Numbered from the stretch's first letter, positions 11,654-23,289 are shown. The stretch is 64,000 nucleotides of DNA from Bombardia bombarda (GCA_030512295.1 JAULSR010000006.1:868001-932000), one strand, 5' to 3'. Notes: generated from the letters alone by a model not told the origin. Program-made: numbers and translations.

Positions 11654-12231
11654 GACTGGTGTTCATAGTTACAGACTGGCTGGAAAGAGGAATGGTGGCT
11701 TCATTCTTCGTTTTCAGCTGAATGTTCGTCTTGGGGAAACCAGGGATGACATTTCCAACGGAGAGCTTGAGGGTCCTAATAGGGGGCAGATGGTTGAACT
11801 ACTATAGATAGAATGAGGCGCAAAGGCTCCATGGACTGGTCATCTGAGACCCCTATTGCGATAAGTCTTGGATCAAAACACCAGGTCACATTCTCACAGC
11901 CGGAAATGACATCGTTGGGCTAATTATAAGTAGCATGGGGCAATACAGCCTGCCATGAATATTATCTTACGTTCGTCCCCCAATCCTTAAAAGAAAGCCC
12001 TGGGGCAAAGCTAAGAGCTCAAAGCTAATTCTACATGCAAAGTTCCATGATTTACCGATGATCGTTCTCCTGTCCTTTGAGTGCGCCTACCTAAGTGCGC
12101 CGCCTGCTTAGCGTAACCTGATTTTAAGCCCCTTGCGATATACGATACTCTCTCAGCAATAATAACTCTTAGCACTCTCGGATAGCCGACGTCAACAGGC
12201 TCTGCTGAATCTCAGCCAGTTGCACAGAAAC
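11654..12231. other. convergent intergenic region
   Basis: About 580 nt between the stop codons of the GatC-like gene and the DUF726 gene. It probably contains both 3' UTRs. No further gene is seen. Confidence 0.6.
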
Positions 12232-14624
12232 CTATTTCTTGCCCTTGGCCTTCCTCGCCCTAGTTCGAATGGCTTGGTGCTCGTTCTTCTGCTTGACCTC
12301 CTGTTCCAGTTTGTTGACCTCGAGGTCTAGCTCAATCGCATCCCGCTTCCTCTCGCGCTCGCGATTCTTGTTCTCCACCATTGACAGTAGCTCTTCGTCC
12401 TGGGCGACTTGACCATTGTCGATATCTTCCCAACCAATGTGCTTGAGGATGCTTCCGACGAGGAACTGGTATCTCAAGTGGCCACTGACCTTAGCAGAGA
12501 CATCCACATTTTCGATACCATCAATACCCTCAACCTTCTGCAACCCCGCAACACCATACAGAATGCTACTGGTTCGATACAGGAAACCCAGAATATAATC
12601 ATTTTCCGAATAAACGTTGATAAGACGTCCCGAGACCACGCTTTTCATGGCACACCAGACCTTGGCATCCGATGGCGCAGGCGTGCCCATCATCACCACA
12701 TTTTCGACCAAGCCGAAAGCCCGTCTTTCGGCCAACGTCGTCAGACACGTGTAGATGACACGAGCACCGAGACTAAAACCAATCAGTGTGACACCACGCT
12801 CGCCTTGCGCCTTGTTCATGATGACGTCGGCAAGGACGCATCCGGCCTTGTCAGCGCGGACCATGCCGATGCTCCAGGGGTTGTCAATAATCTTGCTGAT
12901 TTTCAGGAGACCGAGCGGCCACATGGCCTGGACCAAGCTGGCAAAAACTGAACCATGCTTGTTAGTACCTTTGCAGCGGTCAGGATTTGGGAGCTTGGAA
13001 CGGGGCTCACTGGTCCGAGCAATAATCTCCTTCTTTGCCGTGGACCACGCCGCGCTCTTTACGACAGTCTCTAGCGCGTTGCCCATCTTCGTGAGCGCAT
13101 CTGCCTCCCATCTGACGGCATACACCTCGCTCTGTTGTCCCAGGGTCCGCCAGGGATTCACCACGCCAGATTCGCTAGTAAGCCATCCGCTGATGCCCAG
13201 TACAACACGGAGACGGCGACTGTTGGGTTCCACCTTGCCAAGCTCCGAGTCCTCGCCAATCGATCCACGCAATGGTACAAACGCAAAGTCCTGGACATCC
13301 TTCGCATATTGGTCCATCGCCTTTCCAGAGGCTCGAGCACCGTAGATACCAAACAGGGAGCCAACAATAAAAGTACTCTCGGCCATTGACCCAAGAAGTC
13401 CTGCCGCTGCGGTACCACCAAGACCAATGCCTCCGAGAACAGTTCCAATCCCAGCAGCCACAAGTGGTGCGGCGAGACCACCAGTCAGGCCGAGAACAGC
13501 GGCGCCCGCAACGCTGGCCAGCCCAACCTTCCATCTTCTGGACGACTTGCCTTCCTCGCTCTTCTTCTGGGCCAGATCGTCCGGTGAAATGTCCTTGGCG
13601 ATCTGAGCTAGGCTCTTGGCCATTCTGACCTCGTCCTCTGCCAAGGTGCGGAGAGAAAGATGAAAGGAAGAGGCTACGTGAAGAAGGAGCACGCGGGAGT
13701 AGGCACAGTAGTTCTCCATTGAGAGCAGCAGAAGTAGTAGTGAGTGAAGCAGCAGAGTTCTTTTCTCAAGCGGGATCGAACACAGACTGGTTGACGTTGG
13801 AGGGTAAAGTTGCTTCAACGCCGGGTCGGGCTCAACAGCAGGCGCTCTTGGTCCTATCATCCATGTTAGCAGGTCCATGTTTTCTTGGAATCACAGCTAT
13901 GGCCACAATGTTCAGATGGATATTTACCGTTCGACCTGGTTCTGTTGTTGAACGGTGGACGTTTCTTCAGTCCAGAGGACGACGATACGCTCTGGGTATC
14001 GGCGGTTCTCTTGACCGAAATGTCGCCCACACGCTTGAGGAGGGCTGTTTGCCATTTCTTGAAATGCTGTAGGGCATCTCTTTTCAGTTCCTGTAGCCGG
14101 GGCTTGGAGGTTTGCTGGTCTGCGCACTCCGTGGCAGTGTTAGAGTCATCCTCGGGCCTTTCCATGATAGGGGTGGTCGCAGTCATGGGACGCGATGGCT
14201 TGACGTTCTCCTTCTTAGTCTGTCCGGCCTTGCCTTGACCTCGCTTGGGGCCCTCCTTCTGCTGCGGCTTGCTGATGCTTTGGTCTCTCAGATGAGCGGG
14301 CAGTCTGCTCCAGAAACTGACACGTGCAGGCTGATTATCGTCCAAACCGGTAGAGTCAAAGGCCTGTGTGATCTGCTTTTGCATGGTGTCAATCACCTTG
14401 GTTAGAAGCATGGTGAACTCGATCTTCTCGTTGGCGGTCAGGATAGCGCCGAGGTCCACTTCTCGCTTGGGGGTGTTGGGCCTCTGTTTACCGCCTGGAG
14501 CCATTTCGAGATCGTTATCGTCTGAAGCTGATGACTGTTGCGATATTGTCGGTGATCCAGGATCCCGGGTGGTTGACGAGACCTTGGAGTCCGGGGACTG
14601 GACGACACCTTTAGTTTCCTCCAT
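12232..14624 (-). CDS. DUF726 / TMCO4-like alpha-beta hydrolase-fold protein
   Basis: Member of the DUF726 family (yeast Mil1/YFL034W, animal TMCO4). Enzymatic activity is not established; the yeast protein has been linked to clathrin adaptor traffic. Exons: 13928-14624, 13011-13853 and 12232-12947, with introns of 74 and 63 nt; 751 aa. Residues 1-230 are low-complexity and charged. A glycine-rich hydrophobic block follows (LASVAGAAVLGLTGGLAAPL and onward), likely membrane-associated helices. The catalytic domain shows the nucleophile elbow GFSLGARVI with Ser572 (codon at 12774-12772) and the family motifs VVMMGTPAPSDAKVW and VSGRLINVYSENDYILGFLYR. The C-terminus is a Lys/Arg/Glu coiled coil. 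The second intron is required: without it, about 20 non-family residues would interrupt ARTIFASLVQAMWPLGLLK. Confidence 0.88.
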
Positions 14625-16318
14625 GACGACGAGTTAAACCGATGAAGGCAGGTGGGCTCCACGCCCCGGGTTGGGTCCTGCCTTCTCTGCTCGACAAAAG
14701 TGGTCTGTTAGCGTCTGATATGTAAGGTACCGTGATGACTAGGTTGGCGGATTAGGAAAGAGTGAGCCGGGAGCCGTGTAAAACGGCAGGAGCGGTGGAC
14801 GCAGTAAATTGCGCAGACCCGGCTATCGCCGTCGCGCGAGTGCAAGGTGGAGGGAATCTGGTCCGGTCGTCGCTCCCGGCTCAACAGTGGCGTGACTGTA
14901 TCCGTCGAGGGGGTACACACTGGCGCACATGAGGAAGGAGTGTCCCTCAGTATCGACCTACCAATTCGTTACTCGCGTAAGTCAAGACGTTGTTTGCCCT
15001 CTCGTACGACTCTGCGGGTGGCCTTGACGTCACCGGGACCGGTCAACTGCAATTTAGGGCGGAAATGGCAAGGGCCTGACTGTTTCGTAGCTACAGGAGA
15101 AGAGACAATGCTGAGAGGAGAACGCGGGGTGGTGGGGACACGTCTGGGTGGAAGCAGGAAGCGACGTTTAAGTACCTAGGGGGAGAAAGGATGATCACGG
15201 CTCTCTCTGGTGTGCCCATTGTCATCCCATCATTGTCCTGGTCGTTTGTTGCGTTGCAAGGGCAAACAGATACCTCATCTACCTCTTGTTGTTCGTGACA
15301 CAGGTTAGAATAAGGGCCGTTTCTATTTGCCTGGGGCAACGCTAGTCGTTCTACCAAAGACAAGTACCTACACCACGAGGAGTCTGCTTGACCGGATAGA
15401 TACACAAGAATCTCATTAGGAAGAGAAGATATAATCATGCAGTGAGGGGGGTAGCGAGGGGCGCGATAAAGGATACCTTAGATGAAGATGGGATGAAGTT
15501 GAGGTGGGTCCACCATGCCTGCCAGTTGCATTGTGTACATGCTCTCCATCGGTTGTCCTGAACCAGCAAGTTGGATCTGAGGAGGCTGAACTAGGGCGGC
15601 ATGGCGCTGGGAAGCTTGCAGCGGCAAGGTATCCCGTATGTGCGGAACAATCCCTGTGTCGTCGTGGCGTGCGTTGGTTAGGCAATGCGTTTGTGTCAAA
15701 TGTGGCAGTTACTGTTCCGTGGTACATGAACATTTCCCGCTGTTAGTACGGGGAGCCTAGATCACAGTTGCCCATTCTCGCCATCCAGAAACTGTTTTCA
15801 ACAGAAACATGAAGACTGCAGGCGCCATCGTGGATCTAACGTTCACCCCGTCCAAATCCCAAGCGTGGGGCCGCCATCCCGCTCCAAACAATGACCGGAG
15901 TGATGTGCTCGCTAAAACGAGCGAGTGAGCTGCGCAGGGGCGCCCGGGGTCTAGAAGTCAAGCTTCTGCTCTGTGATCTTCGCCCCACCTGCCAACTGGA
16001 GATGACGTGGGGCACGGCCAAAACTTCAAACTCATGCACCTTCCAGGCCGCCGTTCCTGACCCCTAATTTCCTACACTGCCATTCGACCGCGAGGCTCAA
16101 ATTTCTACTCCTCAGAGCTCTGATTTGCAAAAACTATACTCGCGTATCAAGCGCATTTTGACCATTGAGCAAGACATCACCTAACCATCAACGCCAAGCT
16201 CGTCAGCGAGTGTCGCATTCCCCCCCTCCTAGAGAAGCGTGTTGATCACAAAACAACCCCACCCAGTCTATCACCAACGTCCGCGCCCGCGATCTCAGCG
16301 CGCACCCTCCTCAAGAGG
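14625..16318. promoter_or_regulatory. divergent intergenic region DUF726 / ypi1
   Basis: 1.7 kb between two divergent start codons. It should contain both promoters and leaders. Several open frames on both strands lack motifs and do not extend into either gene. I see nothing else that I can name. Confidence 0.45.
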
Positions 16319-16976
16319 ATGGCATCCGTCTCTCAGCGACAGCAGCAGCAGCAGGCGCCGCAGTCGACAGGTGGACAAACCCAGACAACGCAGCCGCAAC
16401 AGACTCAAACGCAAACACAAGCGATCCTCCGACTGCGCGGCGCGCATGCGGCCGGGAGGTCGGTGCAATGGCGGGAGGATGTAGTAGACAACGAAGGTCT
16501 AGGGCGGAAAAAGTCAAAGGGTCAGTGTTGGTTGGTTTGATCGAGCATACCACCAAGCCTCCTCCAAGATTCCCCCGTACGCGCACGCTCTGTTGCTTAC
16601 TGTACTGTTCTACTACACAGTTTGCTGCATTTACCACCGCCCTAAACGCGTCGACGAATCTAGCGACGAGTCCTCATCAGACAGCTCGTCCTCTTCCGAC
16701 TCGGACTCTGGGAATGAGGGCGGCGGTGGCGCACAACCCAGCAACAGTAACAAGAGGAAGAAGCAACACAAACACAGCCACGACTGCAACGGTCACGATC
16801 ACAGTCACGATGACAGCGCCGCCCGACGGAGGAGAAACGGTCGAGACAGCAACGGCGGTAGTCGCAAGCGGAAACCGAGCCCTAACGCCTACGAGAAAAT
16901 CCCCAAGCCGCCTAAGCCGCGGGATGATGGAGGGCAGCCATTTGGTGGTGGGCCCGGTGGACCTCTCGGTGTATAG
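16319..16976 (+). CDS. ypi1: Ypi1-type regulator of protein phosphatase 1
   Basis: Small, largely disordered regulator of PP1 (yeast Ypi1, human PPP1R11/inhibitor-3), mostly nuclear. Exons 16319-16520 and 16621-16976 are joined across a 100-nt intron (donor GTCAGT, acceptor ACAG); 185 aa. The diagnostic block spans the junction: RSVQW at 47-51 is the PP1 docking motif (RVxF type), followed by REDVVDNEGLGRKKSK then VCCIYHRPK. A Gln-rich N-terminus, an acidic serine stretch (DESSDESSSDSSSSSDSD), a His/Lys-rich segment and a Gly/Pro-rich end surround it. The length is near the fungal norm. The intron is certain because only this splice joins the two halves of the conserved block. Confidence 0.93.
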
Positions 16977-18392
16977 TGGACAAGGCCGGTGAAGCTGAGC
17001 GATATGTTTTATGCGAGTAATAGAGAAATTACGATGATATGAGAAAAAGAACTGAGTGTGTAGATGAATGCCATGAATATACTCACATATCGCCCGTGGT
17101 AAATATGTTTTCTATGATTGCATACTATAAGCGAGCGATTATGCGAGTTGCTATTAGTGGTATGGAACACGTACGTGCCTAACAGCAGCAGATCGCATCT
17201 TGGTGAAGGGAAGAGAGACCGCAGAGGGAAGAACTGAACAGTTTCCACCAAGCCAATGATAAAGAGGCTGCTCCCCTTGTTCCAAAACGTATCGCTTTTT
17301 ACTTGAGCAAGCAACCCACAGTTCGAACAGTTGCCTACTGGTCATGACAAATGCGACGAATGAGAGAGTGGTGGTGCACTTCATGATATGAAGTGGGGTG
17401 GTATCAGACAGTCGTGATGTTGCGCCTGCGCCCGCCCAAATGATCACATCATCCGTCGTCGGCTTCAACCAGAACGATAACGACCAGTTTGAAAACCCGC
17501 AGCGCAACGAGCAACACTTGATCCACAAAACGAAACACATCGTTCACTACAGGACAACTGGCAAAATCAGTCAAGGTCAAAAATAAAAAGTTGAAAAGTG
17601 CAAAAAATTGGAGTTGACATCCCCATCTCTCGACTCTATCCCAAATCCCTCATCGATCGTAATCCAGCGCGCCACCTGACGGTGAAGATGCCTCTGCAGA
17701 GTGGAGCCTCCCTCAAGTGTATTCTTCATTGCTTAGGACCGCGCGCAGCATTCGTAGGTTACCCGTACGAGTGGGCGGTCACCGCAAGATTCGTGCTGGG
17801 CGCCGAATGAAGGGTTCTTATGTGGATGGAACAGAGCCTCAGAGAATTTCAAGTGCCTTCGTAACCAAATTGACCACTACAGCCGAAATGTTGGGTAATT
17901 TTTCCCCATTATATGCTTGGTTCCAACCTAGGGCGGGCACGCGCAGGGGGAAAGGTGGGGCGCGCGCTGAGCGGTGGGTGGTAGGAGCGCGGATGGGTCT
18001 TATCGATACCGACAATTGGATGGAGATGGCGCGCGCGACAACAGTGCTGGTGTTGCTTCACTTGTAATTGAACGAATGAGTTGACAGCTTCAAGTTCATA
18101 TATCACACCATGAAATCCACTCAAAACAGGATTCGATCTCAGGGGAAATAAAGATCTATCCTCGCCACACTCAGTATCCCGCTGCGCATAAATACGGGCA
18201 ACAATTGTCCGGAAAGATGCTCCAAAACCAGTGGTGAAGCTAGCCTGGACTGCGCACGACGCCCTCTTATTTAGCAGCGCATCCTAGAGCGCAGTGAGCA
18301 CTCATCACAACCACACCACAACCCACCAGCAGCAACACATCGCCACCACTGCAAGCTTGTTATCGGCACTGGGCAGCACACCCGCTGGAAAA
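16977..18392. other. intergenic region ypi1 to gpi15
   Basis: About 1.4 kb in tandem orientation. A 116-codon open frame (17717-18067, plus) has an Arg-rich start but no recognisable family, and I do not call it a gene. The gpi15 promoter should lie in the last few hundred bases; a CATAAATA stretch occurs near 18187. Confidence 0.5.
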
Positions 18393-19213
18393 ATGCTCAT
18401 CACCTCCCCACATCTCTACATCCGGCGGCCCTCGCCCACCACAGCCGAGTTCACCGCCACGACCTGCCCGCCTCTCACACTCCCCCTGCGCCTGCTGCTC
18501 TTCCTCATCCTCCTCTTACGCATCGCCCTCGTGGCCACCGTCCTCATCGCGCTGCACTCAACATGGATACTATCTCCAACATCCACAAATACCACACCAT
18601 ACGGGCCCGCACCCAGCCCGCCGCCATCTCCACTAGGACAGTCACAACCACCACAGTACCACCTCCAACAACAACAACTATCATCCCCTAACAACCACCC
18701 ACCACTACCACCACATCACAATGACGCAACACCCACCACCCTCCTCTCCCACTTCCTCCCCCCTCCTTCCTCTCCCCAAAACCCTAACCGCCCTCCTCAC
18801 CACCATCCACCGCTCCCCCCAGGCACCTTCCTCACCACCCTCACCGCCCCCTTACCCCCTGGACCCTCCTCCTGCCCTCCCTCTTCCTCTTATACCTCGC
18901 CGCCCTGCTCGGCCGCATCCACACGACCGAGAGTGTGCTCGTGCTCCGCGGCCTCGGCATCCAGACCAGCTCGTCCGCGGCCGGCGGCACGCGCTTCATC
19001 CCGACCAACAAGATCCAGGACGTGCTGATCAACGAGGCGTTCCGCGGGTTCGAGGTGCGGTACTATCTGGTGGTGGTAGTGGAGGGCGAGGATGACGTGA
19101 CGGTCGTGTTTCCGGCCTTGTTGCCGCGGCGGAGGATCGTGGAGGCGGTGTGGAGGGGGGTGAGGGAGTGTTTGTATGAGACTGGGGAGGGAAAGTTGGG
19201 GAATGGGTGTTGA
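18393..19213 (+). CDS. gpi15: Gpi15 / PIG-H subunit of GPI-GlcNAc transferase
   Basis: Subunit of the ER complex that adds GlcNAc to phosphatidylinositol, the first step of GPI-anchor synthesis. Exons 18393-18655 and 18823-19213; 217 aa. Exon 1 gives MLITSPHLYIRRPSPTTAEF and a first membrane hairpin helix (LLLFLILLLRIALVATVLIAL). Exon 2 gives a second hydrophobic segment (LLLPSLFLLYLAALLGR) and the PIG-H domain: TESVLVLRGLGIQTSS, TRFIPTNKIQDVLINEAFRG, FEVRYYL and PRRRIVEAVWRGVRECLYE. The frame changes between the exons. The 167-nt intron explains it: donor GTACCA at 18656, branch CCCTAAC near 18783, and the first AG after the donor is the acceptor at 18821-18822. A donor at 18641 would also keep frame, so the exact junction is uncertain by 15 nt. 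Confidence 0.87.
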
Positions 19214-19487
19214 TCGGGGGTGGTGAAAAGGGGCTGGTTTATTAGAGTGGATTGGGATATGTGGGAATTGTTCATGGTCTAGAGGGGAAAATGGGGAGAG
19301 GGAGAGGAAAGTGGTCAGTCAAAAGTTTGAGGGATGCCTCGATGAATGATCACTGGTATATTATCTAGACATTGATATATTATTTGCTTGTTTACTTGGC
19401 GAGCGGACTACCTAGACACCTAAATAGCCTTTGTATCACTCCTTCCCCTTTTATTCTCTCTTTCATGTTTACATCCTCCCCCTACTC

Positions 19488-21506
19488 CTACTCCTCCATA
19501 ACAACATCCCCCTCCACCTCCACCGGCGTCCCCCTCCCACTACCACTTCCACTCCCACCCCCCCGCTTCCTCTCCTTAATCGCCGCCCTCCACAGCTTAT
19601 TCCTCGTCATCTCCTCCCCGCTCGCAAACCCCTTGCTCTGCGCCCACTTGTCATTCTGCTCCTGCACCGTCCCCAACAGCGGCCTCTTCAGCACCGGGAT
19701 ATAACTCCCCGCATACCTCGCCGCATTCCCGCCATCATAAATCTTTTGGCTACGAATCGGCTTCACCGGCGCCCTGTCCACCCTCCGCCCCAGATCCGCC
19801 TTGCTCGCAACACAATCCAGCAGTCTGTTCGCCAGCAGCTCCTCCATCTTCTTGCCGCGCCAGTGCGCCCACAAGTGGTCAACCAAGCCTGAGGACCCGT
19901 GCAAGTTAAGCGGGTTGTCCTCGCCGAGCCAGAGCCAGTCGATGGAATCAACATTATTAGTCTCAACGCGCTCTTCTTGCGCGGGGTCGTGCGCGTTGGC
20001 CTCGTCGGCGACATCTGCGGGCAGCACGGGGAAGATGCAGTCCCAGAGCACGAGGGGCACCTCGTCGGCCATGAGGTAGCCCGGTCGGCGCGGGTTCTTG
20101 TCCACGTCGAGCAGGTCGGTGATGACCGAGGGCGGCTCGAGGCCCTGGCCGACGAGGAAGAGGATGGCGATCATGTGGCGGATCTGGTGCCAGAGGAAGG
20201 CGGAGCCGCGCACGTGGAAGTAGTAGACCTTTGGGTGGGCGTCGTCGGCCTTGTTGTCGTTGTAGGGGTTGAACTCTGCGCGGTTGAGGTAGGGCAGGGC
20301 GGTGTCGACGTCCTTGACCTCGACGATGTCGGCCTCGAAGACGCGCCGCATGAAGATGGTCATTTGCTTGGCCGGGTCGATCTTGCAGAAGTTGCGGAAG
20401 TCGTGCACGCCTTCGAACATCTTGGCGGCTTTCTTCATGGCGTCGAGGTCGAGCCAGCCGTCGCGCAGCGCCTTGCCGCCTGCGCGGTTGGTCGTCTGGT
20501 GCGGGAGGGATGGCATGGGGGAGAAGGCTGGCTGGGTGAAGAAGTAGCGGTACTGGCGCTCTCGGCAGGAGAATCGCGCCGAGAAGTCCTTGGGGAGCGT
20601 GGGCGCCCAGGCTAGGATGCGGATGTCGGGCGGCAGCAGGCGGTTGAGCACGCGGCAGTAGGCGATCTCATCGGCGATGGGGTCCCATTCTGGCTTCTTG
20701 ATCTCGGGGACCACTTCGGCCGTTTCTGCCGTTGGTGTGGTTGTCGTTGTTGCGGCTGATGGATCAACGGATGGATCGCCGCCACTGAGCATGGTATCCT
20801 CCTTGGGCACCGGCCTGTTGCTCCTGACCCTGATGCCGATGACCTGGCCAAAGGCACTCACGCCGCGGTCGGTACGGCCGCACTTGGAGTACTCGTACGG
20901 GCCAAAGTCGACCTCCTCAGGCCGCTCCGGGTTGATGAGGCAGCTCTTGGTCAGGGCCTTCCACAGCTCCTCCTCGATGGTGGGCACGGCAGCCGTGGCC
21001 TGGTACTCGAAGCCATAGTAGTTGCTGCCCAGGTAGGCCAGCTTCAGAGCGATGAGGCGCGTCGAGTAGCGGGCCGGGTCAAGCTTCTTGTTCTTGACCT
21101 TTGGTGCCTTTGCGCCTTCAACTGTGGGTGTGCCTTCTCCTGCCACAGCAGCTGGTTCTGGTGTTGGCGGCAGCGCTACAGGTGGCGGCGGCGGAGGTGG
21201 CGCTATGAGAGGGGAGGCCGGTTCTGGTCGTCGTCTGAGTTCATTCTCCAGGAACTTGACCCGCTTTAATAATGCGTCCTTGGTATACTTGCTGTAATCT
21301 GGCGGAGGAGTGCCAGCAGGAGTGATTGCCGCCATTGCTGTCAGTTCCTTCTCAAGCATGCGCCGCTTGTGGCCCTTAGATAACCTTGACGAGGATGACG
21401 AAAAAAAAGCCCGACCGGGAAGTTCAACCGCAGCCGCAGTATTCAATATGCGCCGTGCCTGCACGAGAAGTGAAGAAGGGGTCCCGACAAGAGCGGGTCT
21501 CTGCAT
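19488..21506 (-). CDS. deg1: tRNA pseudouridine synthase Deg1/Pus3
   Basis: TruA-family enzyme that makes pseudouridine at tRNA positions 38 and 39. Single exon, 672 aa from the first ATG. The catalytic Asp is in CGRTDRGVSAFGQ (Asp213, codon 20870-20868). Other family motifs are YYGFEYQ, SARFSCRERQYRYFF, GVHDFRNFCKIDPAKQ and GSAFLWHQIRHMIAILFLVGQGLE. Three in-frame ATGs could start it: 21506, 21359 and 21335. The usual family start corresponds to 21335 (MAAITPAGTPPPDY, 615 aa), before the coiled coil DALLKRVKFLENELRRR. The extra 57 residues from 21506 are rich in Arg and Ser with almost no acid and look like a mitochondrial presequence. A proline run and a disordered linker at about 98-130 are fungal-specific. 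The 3' end faces gpi15 across 274 nt. Confidence 0.93.
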   Translation of the reverse strand: MQRPALVGTPSSLLVQARRILNTAAAVELPGRAFFSSSSSRLSKGHKRRMLEKELTAMAAITPAGTPPPDYSKYTKDALLKRVKFLENELRRRPEPASPLIAPPPPPPPVALPPTPEPAAVAGEGTPTVEGAKAPKVKNKKLDPARYSTRLIALKLAYLGSNYYGFEYQATAAVPTIEEELWKALTKSCLINPERPEEVDFGPYEYSKCGRTDRGVSAFGQVIGIRVRSNRPVPKEDTMLSGGDPSVDPSAATTTTTPTAETAEVVPEIKKPEWDPIADEIAYCRVLNRLLPPDIRILAWAPTLPKDFSARFSCRERQYRYFFTQPAFSPMPSLPHQTTNRAGGKALRDGWLDLDAMKKAAKMFEGVHDFRNFCKIDPAKQMTIFMRRVFEADIVEVKDVDTALPYLNRAEFNPYNDNKADDAHPKVYYFHVRGSAFLWHQIRHMIAILFLVGQGLEPPSVITDLLDVDKNPRRPGYLMADEVPLVLWDCIFPVLPADVADEANAHDPAQEERVETNNVDSIDWLWLGEDNPLNLHGSSGLVDHLWAHWRGKKMEELLANRLLDCVASKADLGRRVDRAPVKPIRSQKIYDGGNAARYAGSYIPVLKRPLLGTVQEQNDKWAQSKGFASGEEMTRNKLWRAAIKERKRGGGSGSGSGRGTPVEVEGDVVMEE

Positions 21507-22528
21507 GCGATCGAAATCCAAAATCCCAACCCGACTGTGGGTTTCTTCTTAGGCGTGAATTTCTTAGATGGAAGCCCTTTTTCTTTTTTTTTTCCTGCAC
21601 TTGCACTTGCGCCACTCACTCACTCACTCATCAGAGCCAGGGCCTTAAAGAAAGACACCGTAAAGAGTGACCAAAAAAAATAATGAGCGTCAGGGACTGG
21701 ACGGATCCCAGTTGAGTTAAGCTTTATCCAGGGTCGACGATCAAATCCACGGAAACTCGCTGCAGTTTGACAGTTGACAAACTTGACAGGCATTTGGGGC
21801 ATTCAGACCGACTTCCATACCCATTGACTCAACCGGTGTGGAGAATCAGACCCCTTCTATTGGGCTAGGCGGGTGCTTATCGATAAAGAACAAAACACTG
21901 GCAACATGGAACTTGCGGGGAAAGGGGAGAGGCGATTTAGAGAGCGTGAATAAGTGCTCCAGGGCATGAATTTCAGATTCAACCTGCACTTATAATATGT
22001 GCGCGGTCGATCTTATTAGAAAGAAAATATCTTCAGGTTAAAGGAGGTTATCCTCAAAAAGTGTTTCTTTATGATCGCCATAGAACTTAATTAGGTACGG
22101 ATACGAATTGTTTCAACGAGTCTCGGTCCGACGGTGAAGTAACTTACAGGGTACAGGTACCTGCTGGGTACCACCACAGCCCTTGGTCAAATGCATTGAC
22201 ATTACGGAGTATGAGATGTGCTTGAACCATATATACAAAAGTGGCATTTCAACTTCTGGTTCGAAATCTACATTAACTTTGCAACTTTCTGAGGTTGGTT
22301 GTGTTGAATCTTATAAAGATAACCCCCATTTATGTAAGTATCCGTACAGGAGGTTGCTATCTAACAGTGACACGTTCGATGTGCTAACGACTCGACGCCC
22401 GCTCAATCAGTCAGTCGTCCCAGCTGCGCCATCCACCACCGTCTACTGCGATCCTTGCGGCATATTCCACTAGCATACCAGACTTCAAACCTTCAGCCTC
22501 AGAATCGTCATGTCACATCGATTCATTC
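21507..22528. promoter_or_regulatory. divergent intergenic region deg1 / Rho-like GTPase
   Basis: About 1.0 kb between two divergent starts. The middle (21900-22350) is more AT-rich than its surroundings and contains the motif GGTACC twice (22157 and 22168). No gene is supported. Confidence 0.45.
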
Positions 22529-23289
22529 ATGGAGGTTCACACAGTCAAGATTCTGTTGCTGGGGGATGAGAGATGTGGAAAGTCTACTTTCTTATCGTGA
22601 GTAAATATCCAATTAATTCACTACGCGCGCCTGCTCATCAACCATCTCATTGAGGCCCTGAATCAAACCACATGCTGACCTTCCCGCCGCCACCACAGGA
22701 GAATCAGCCGCGGGCGTCAAAACCTCACCGGCACGGTCCCCATCACCCTCCTCAAGGACATTGACCAGCCATTCGTCTTTGACCTCCGCTCTCGCAAGGG
22801 ACAATACCGCTTCGAGTTCCATGACACCTCTAGCCCTGACAGCTGGAAGCTCCTGGAGCCAGACCTGATCATCATTTGCTATGATATCAGCCAGAGGCTC
22901 AGTCTCATCAACATGCAGCGAGTGGTAGGTTTTTTGCTAAAATTTGGTTTATCCACACATTACCCCAATTTTCAAATATCAAGCCTTTCTGACATTCCAT
23001 ATGCCAGTGGATCAAAGAAGTCCGGACCACGTTCGCATCCGCCGACAATCTCCCCATCATGGTGATGGGCCTCAAGCGAGACCTGCGGTCAGAGGACGAC
23101 CCGAATGGGATCATCTACCCTCAGGAAGCCTACCGGGTGTCGGCGGAAATGAGAGCTGACAAGTACATGGAGTGCTCTGCGGTTACTGGCGAGTTGCTGA
23201 GCGAGACGTTTGAGGATATCTGCCTGACCGCCGCGCAGACGACGACGGCCGACGGGGGGCAGAGCGAAGGGGCGTGTGCAGTTATGTAG
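22529..23289 (+). CDS. atypical Rho-like small GTPase
   Basis: Ras-superfamily GTPase of Rho type, 191 aa. Exons 22529-22596, 22699-22924 and 23008-23289; introns 102 and 83 nt, the second with a CTGAC branch. The P-loop is GDERCGKST (12-20), a good Walker A. The G3 region reads DTSSPDSWKLLEPD from Asp65, where Rho proteins have DTAGQE and about six more residues before the next strand; the switch II Gly and Gln are absent. G4 is GLKRDL (119-124), G5 is ECSAVTG, and the C-terminus CAVM is a CAAX prenylation box. Missing switch II residues suggest little intrinsic GTP hydrolysis, as in animal Rnd proteins, but that is inference. I recognise it as a fungal orphan type, not Rho1-4, Cdc42 or Rac. 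Confidence 0.85.

Noticed and set aside
17717..18067. Plus-strand frame with Arg-rich start between ypi1 and gpi15
   Set aside because: No family resemblance, weak codon bias, no splice partner.
18800..18940. Suspected frameshift in gpi15
   Set aside because: A normal intron (branch CCCTAAC, first downstream AG) explains the frame change.
19899..20615. 238-codon plus-strand frame opposite deg1
   Set aside because: It is a shadow of the deg1 exon; the Pus3 motifs are all on the minus strand.
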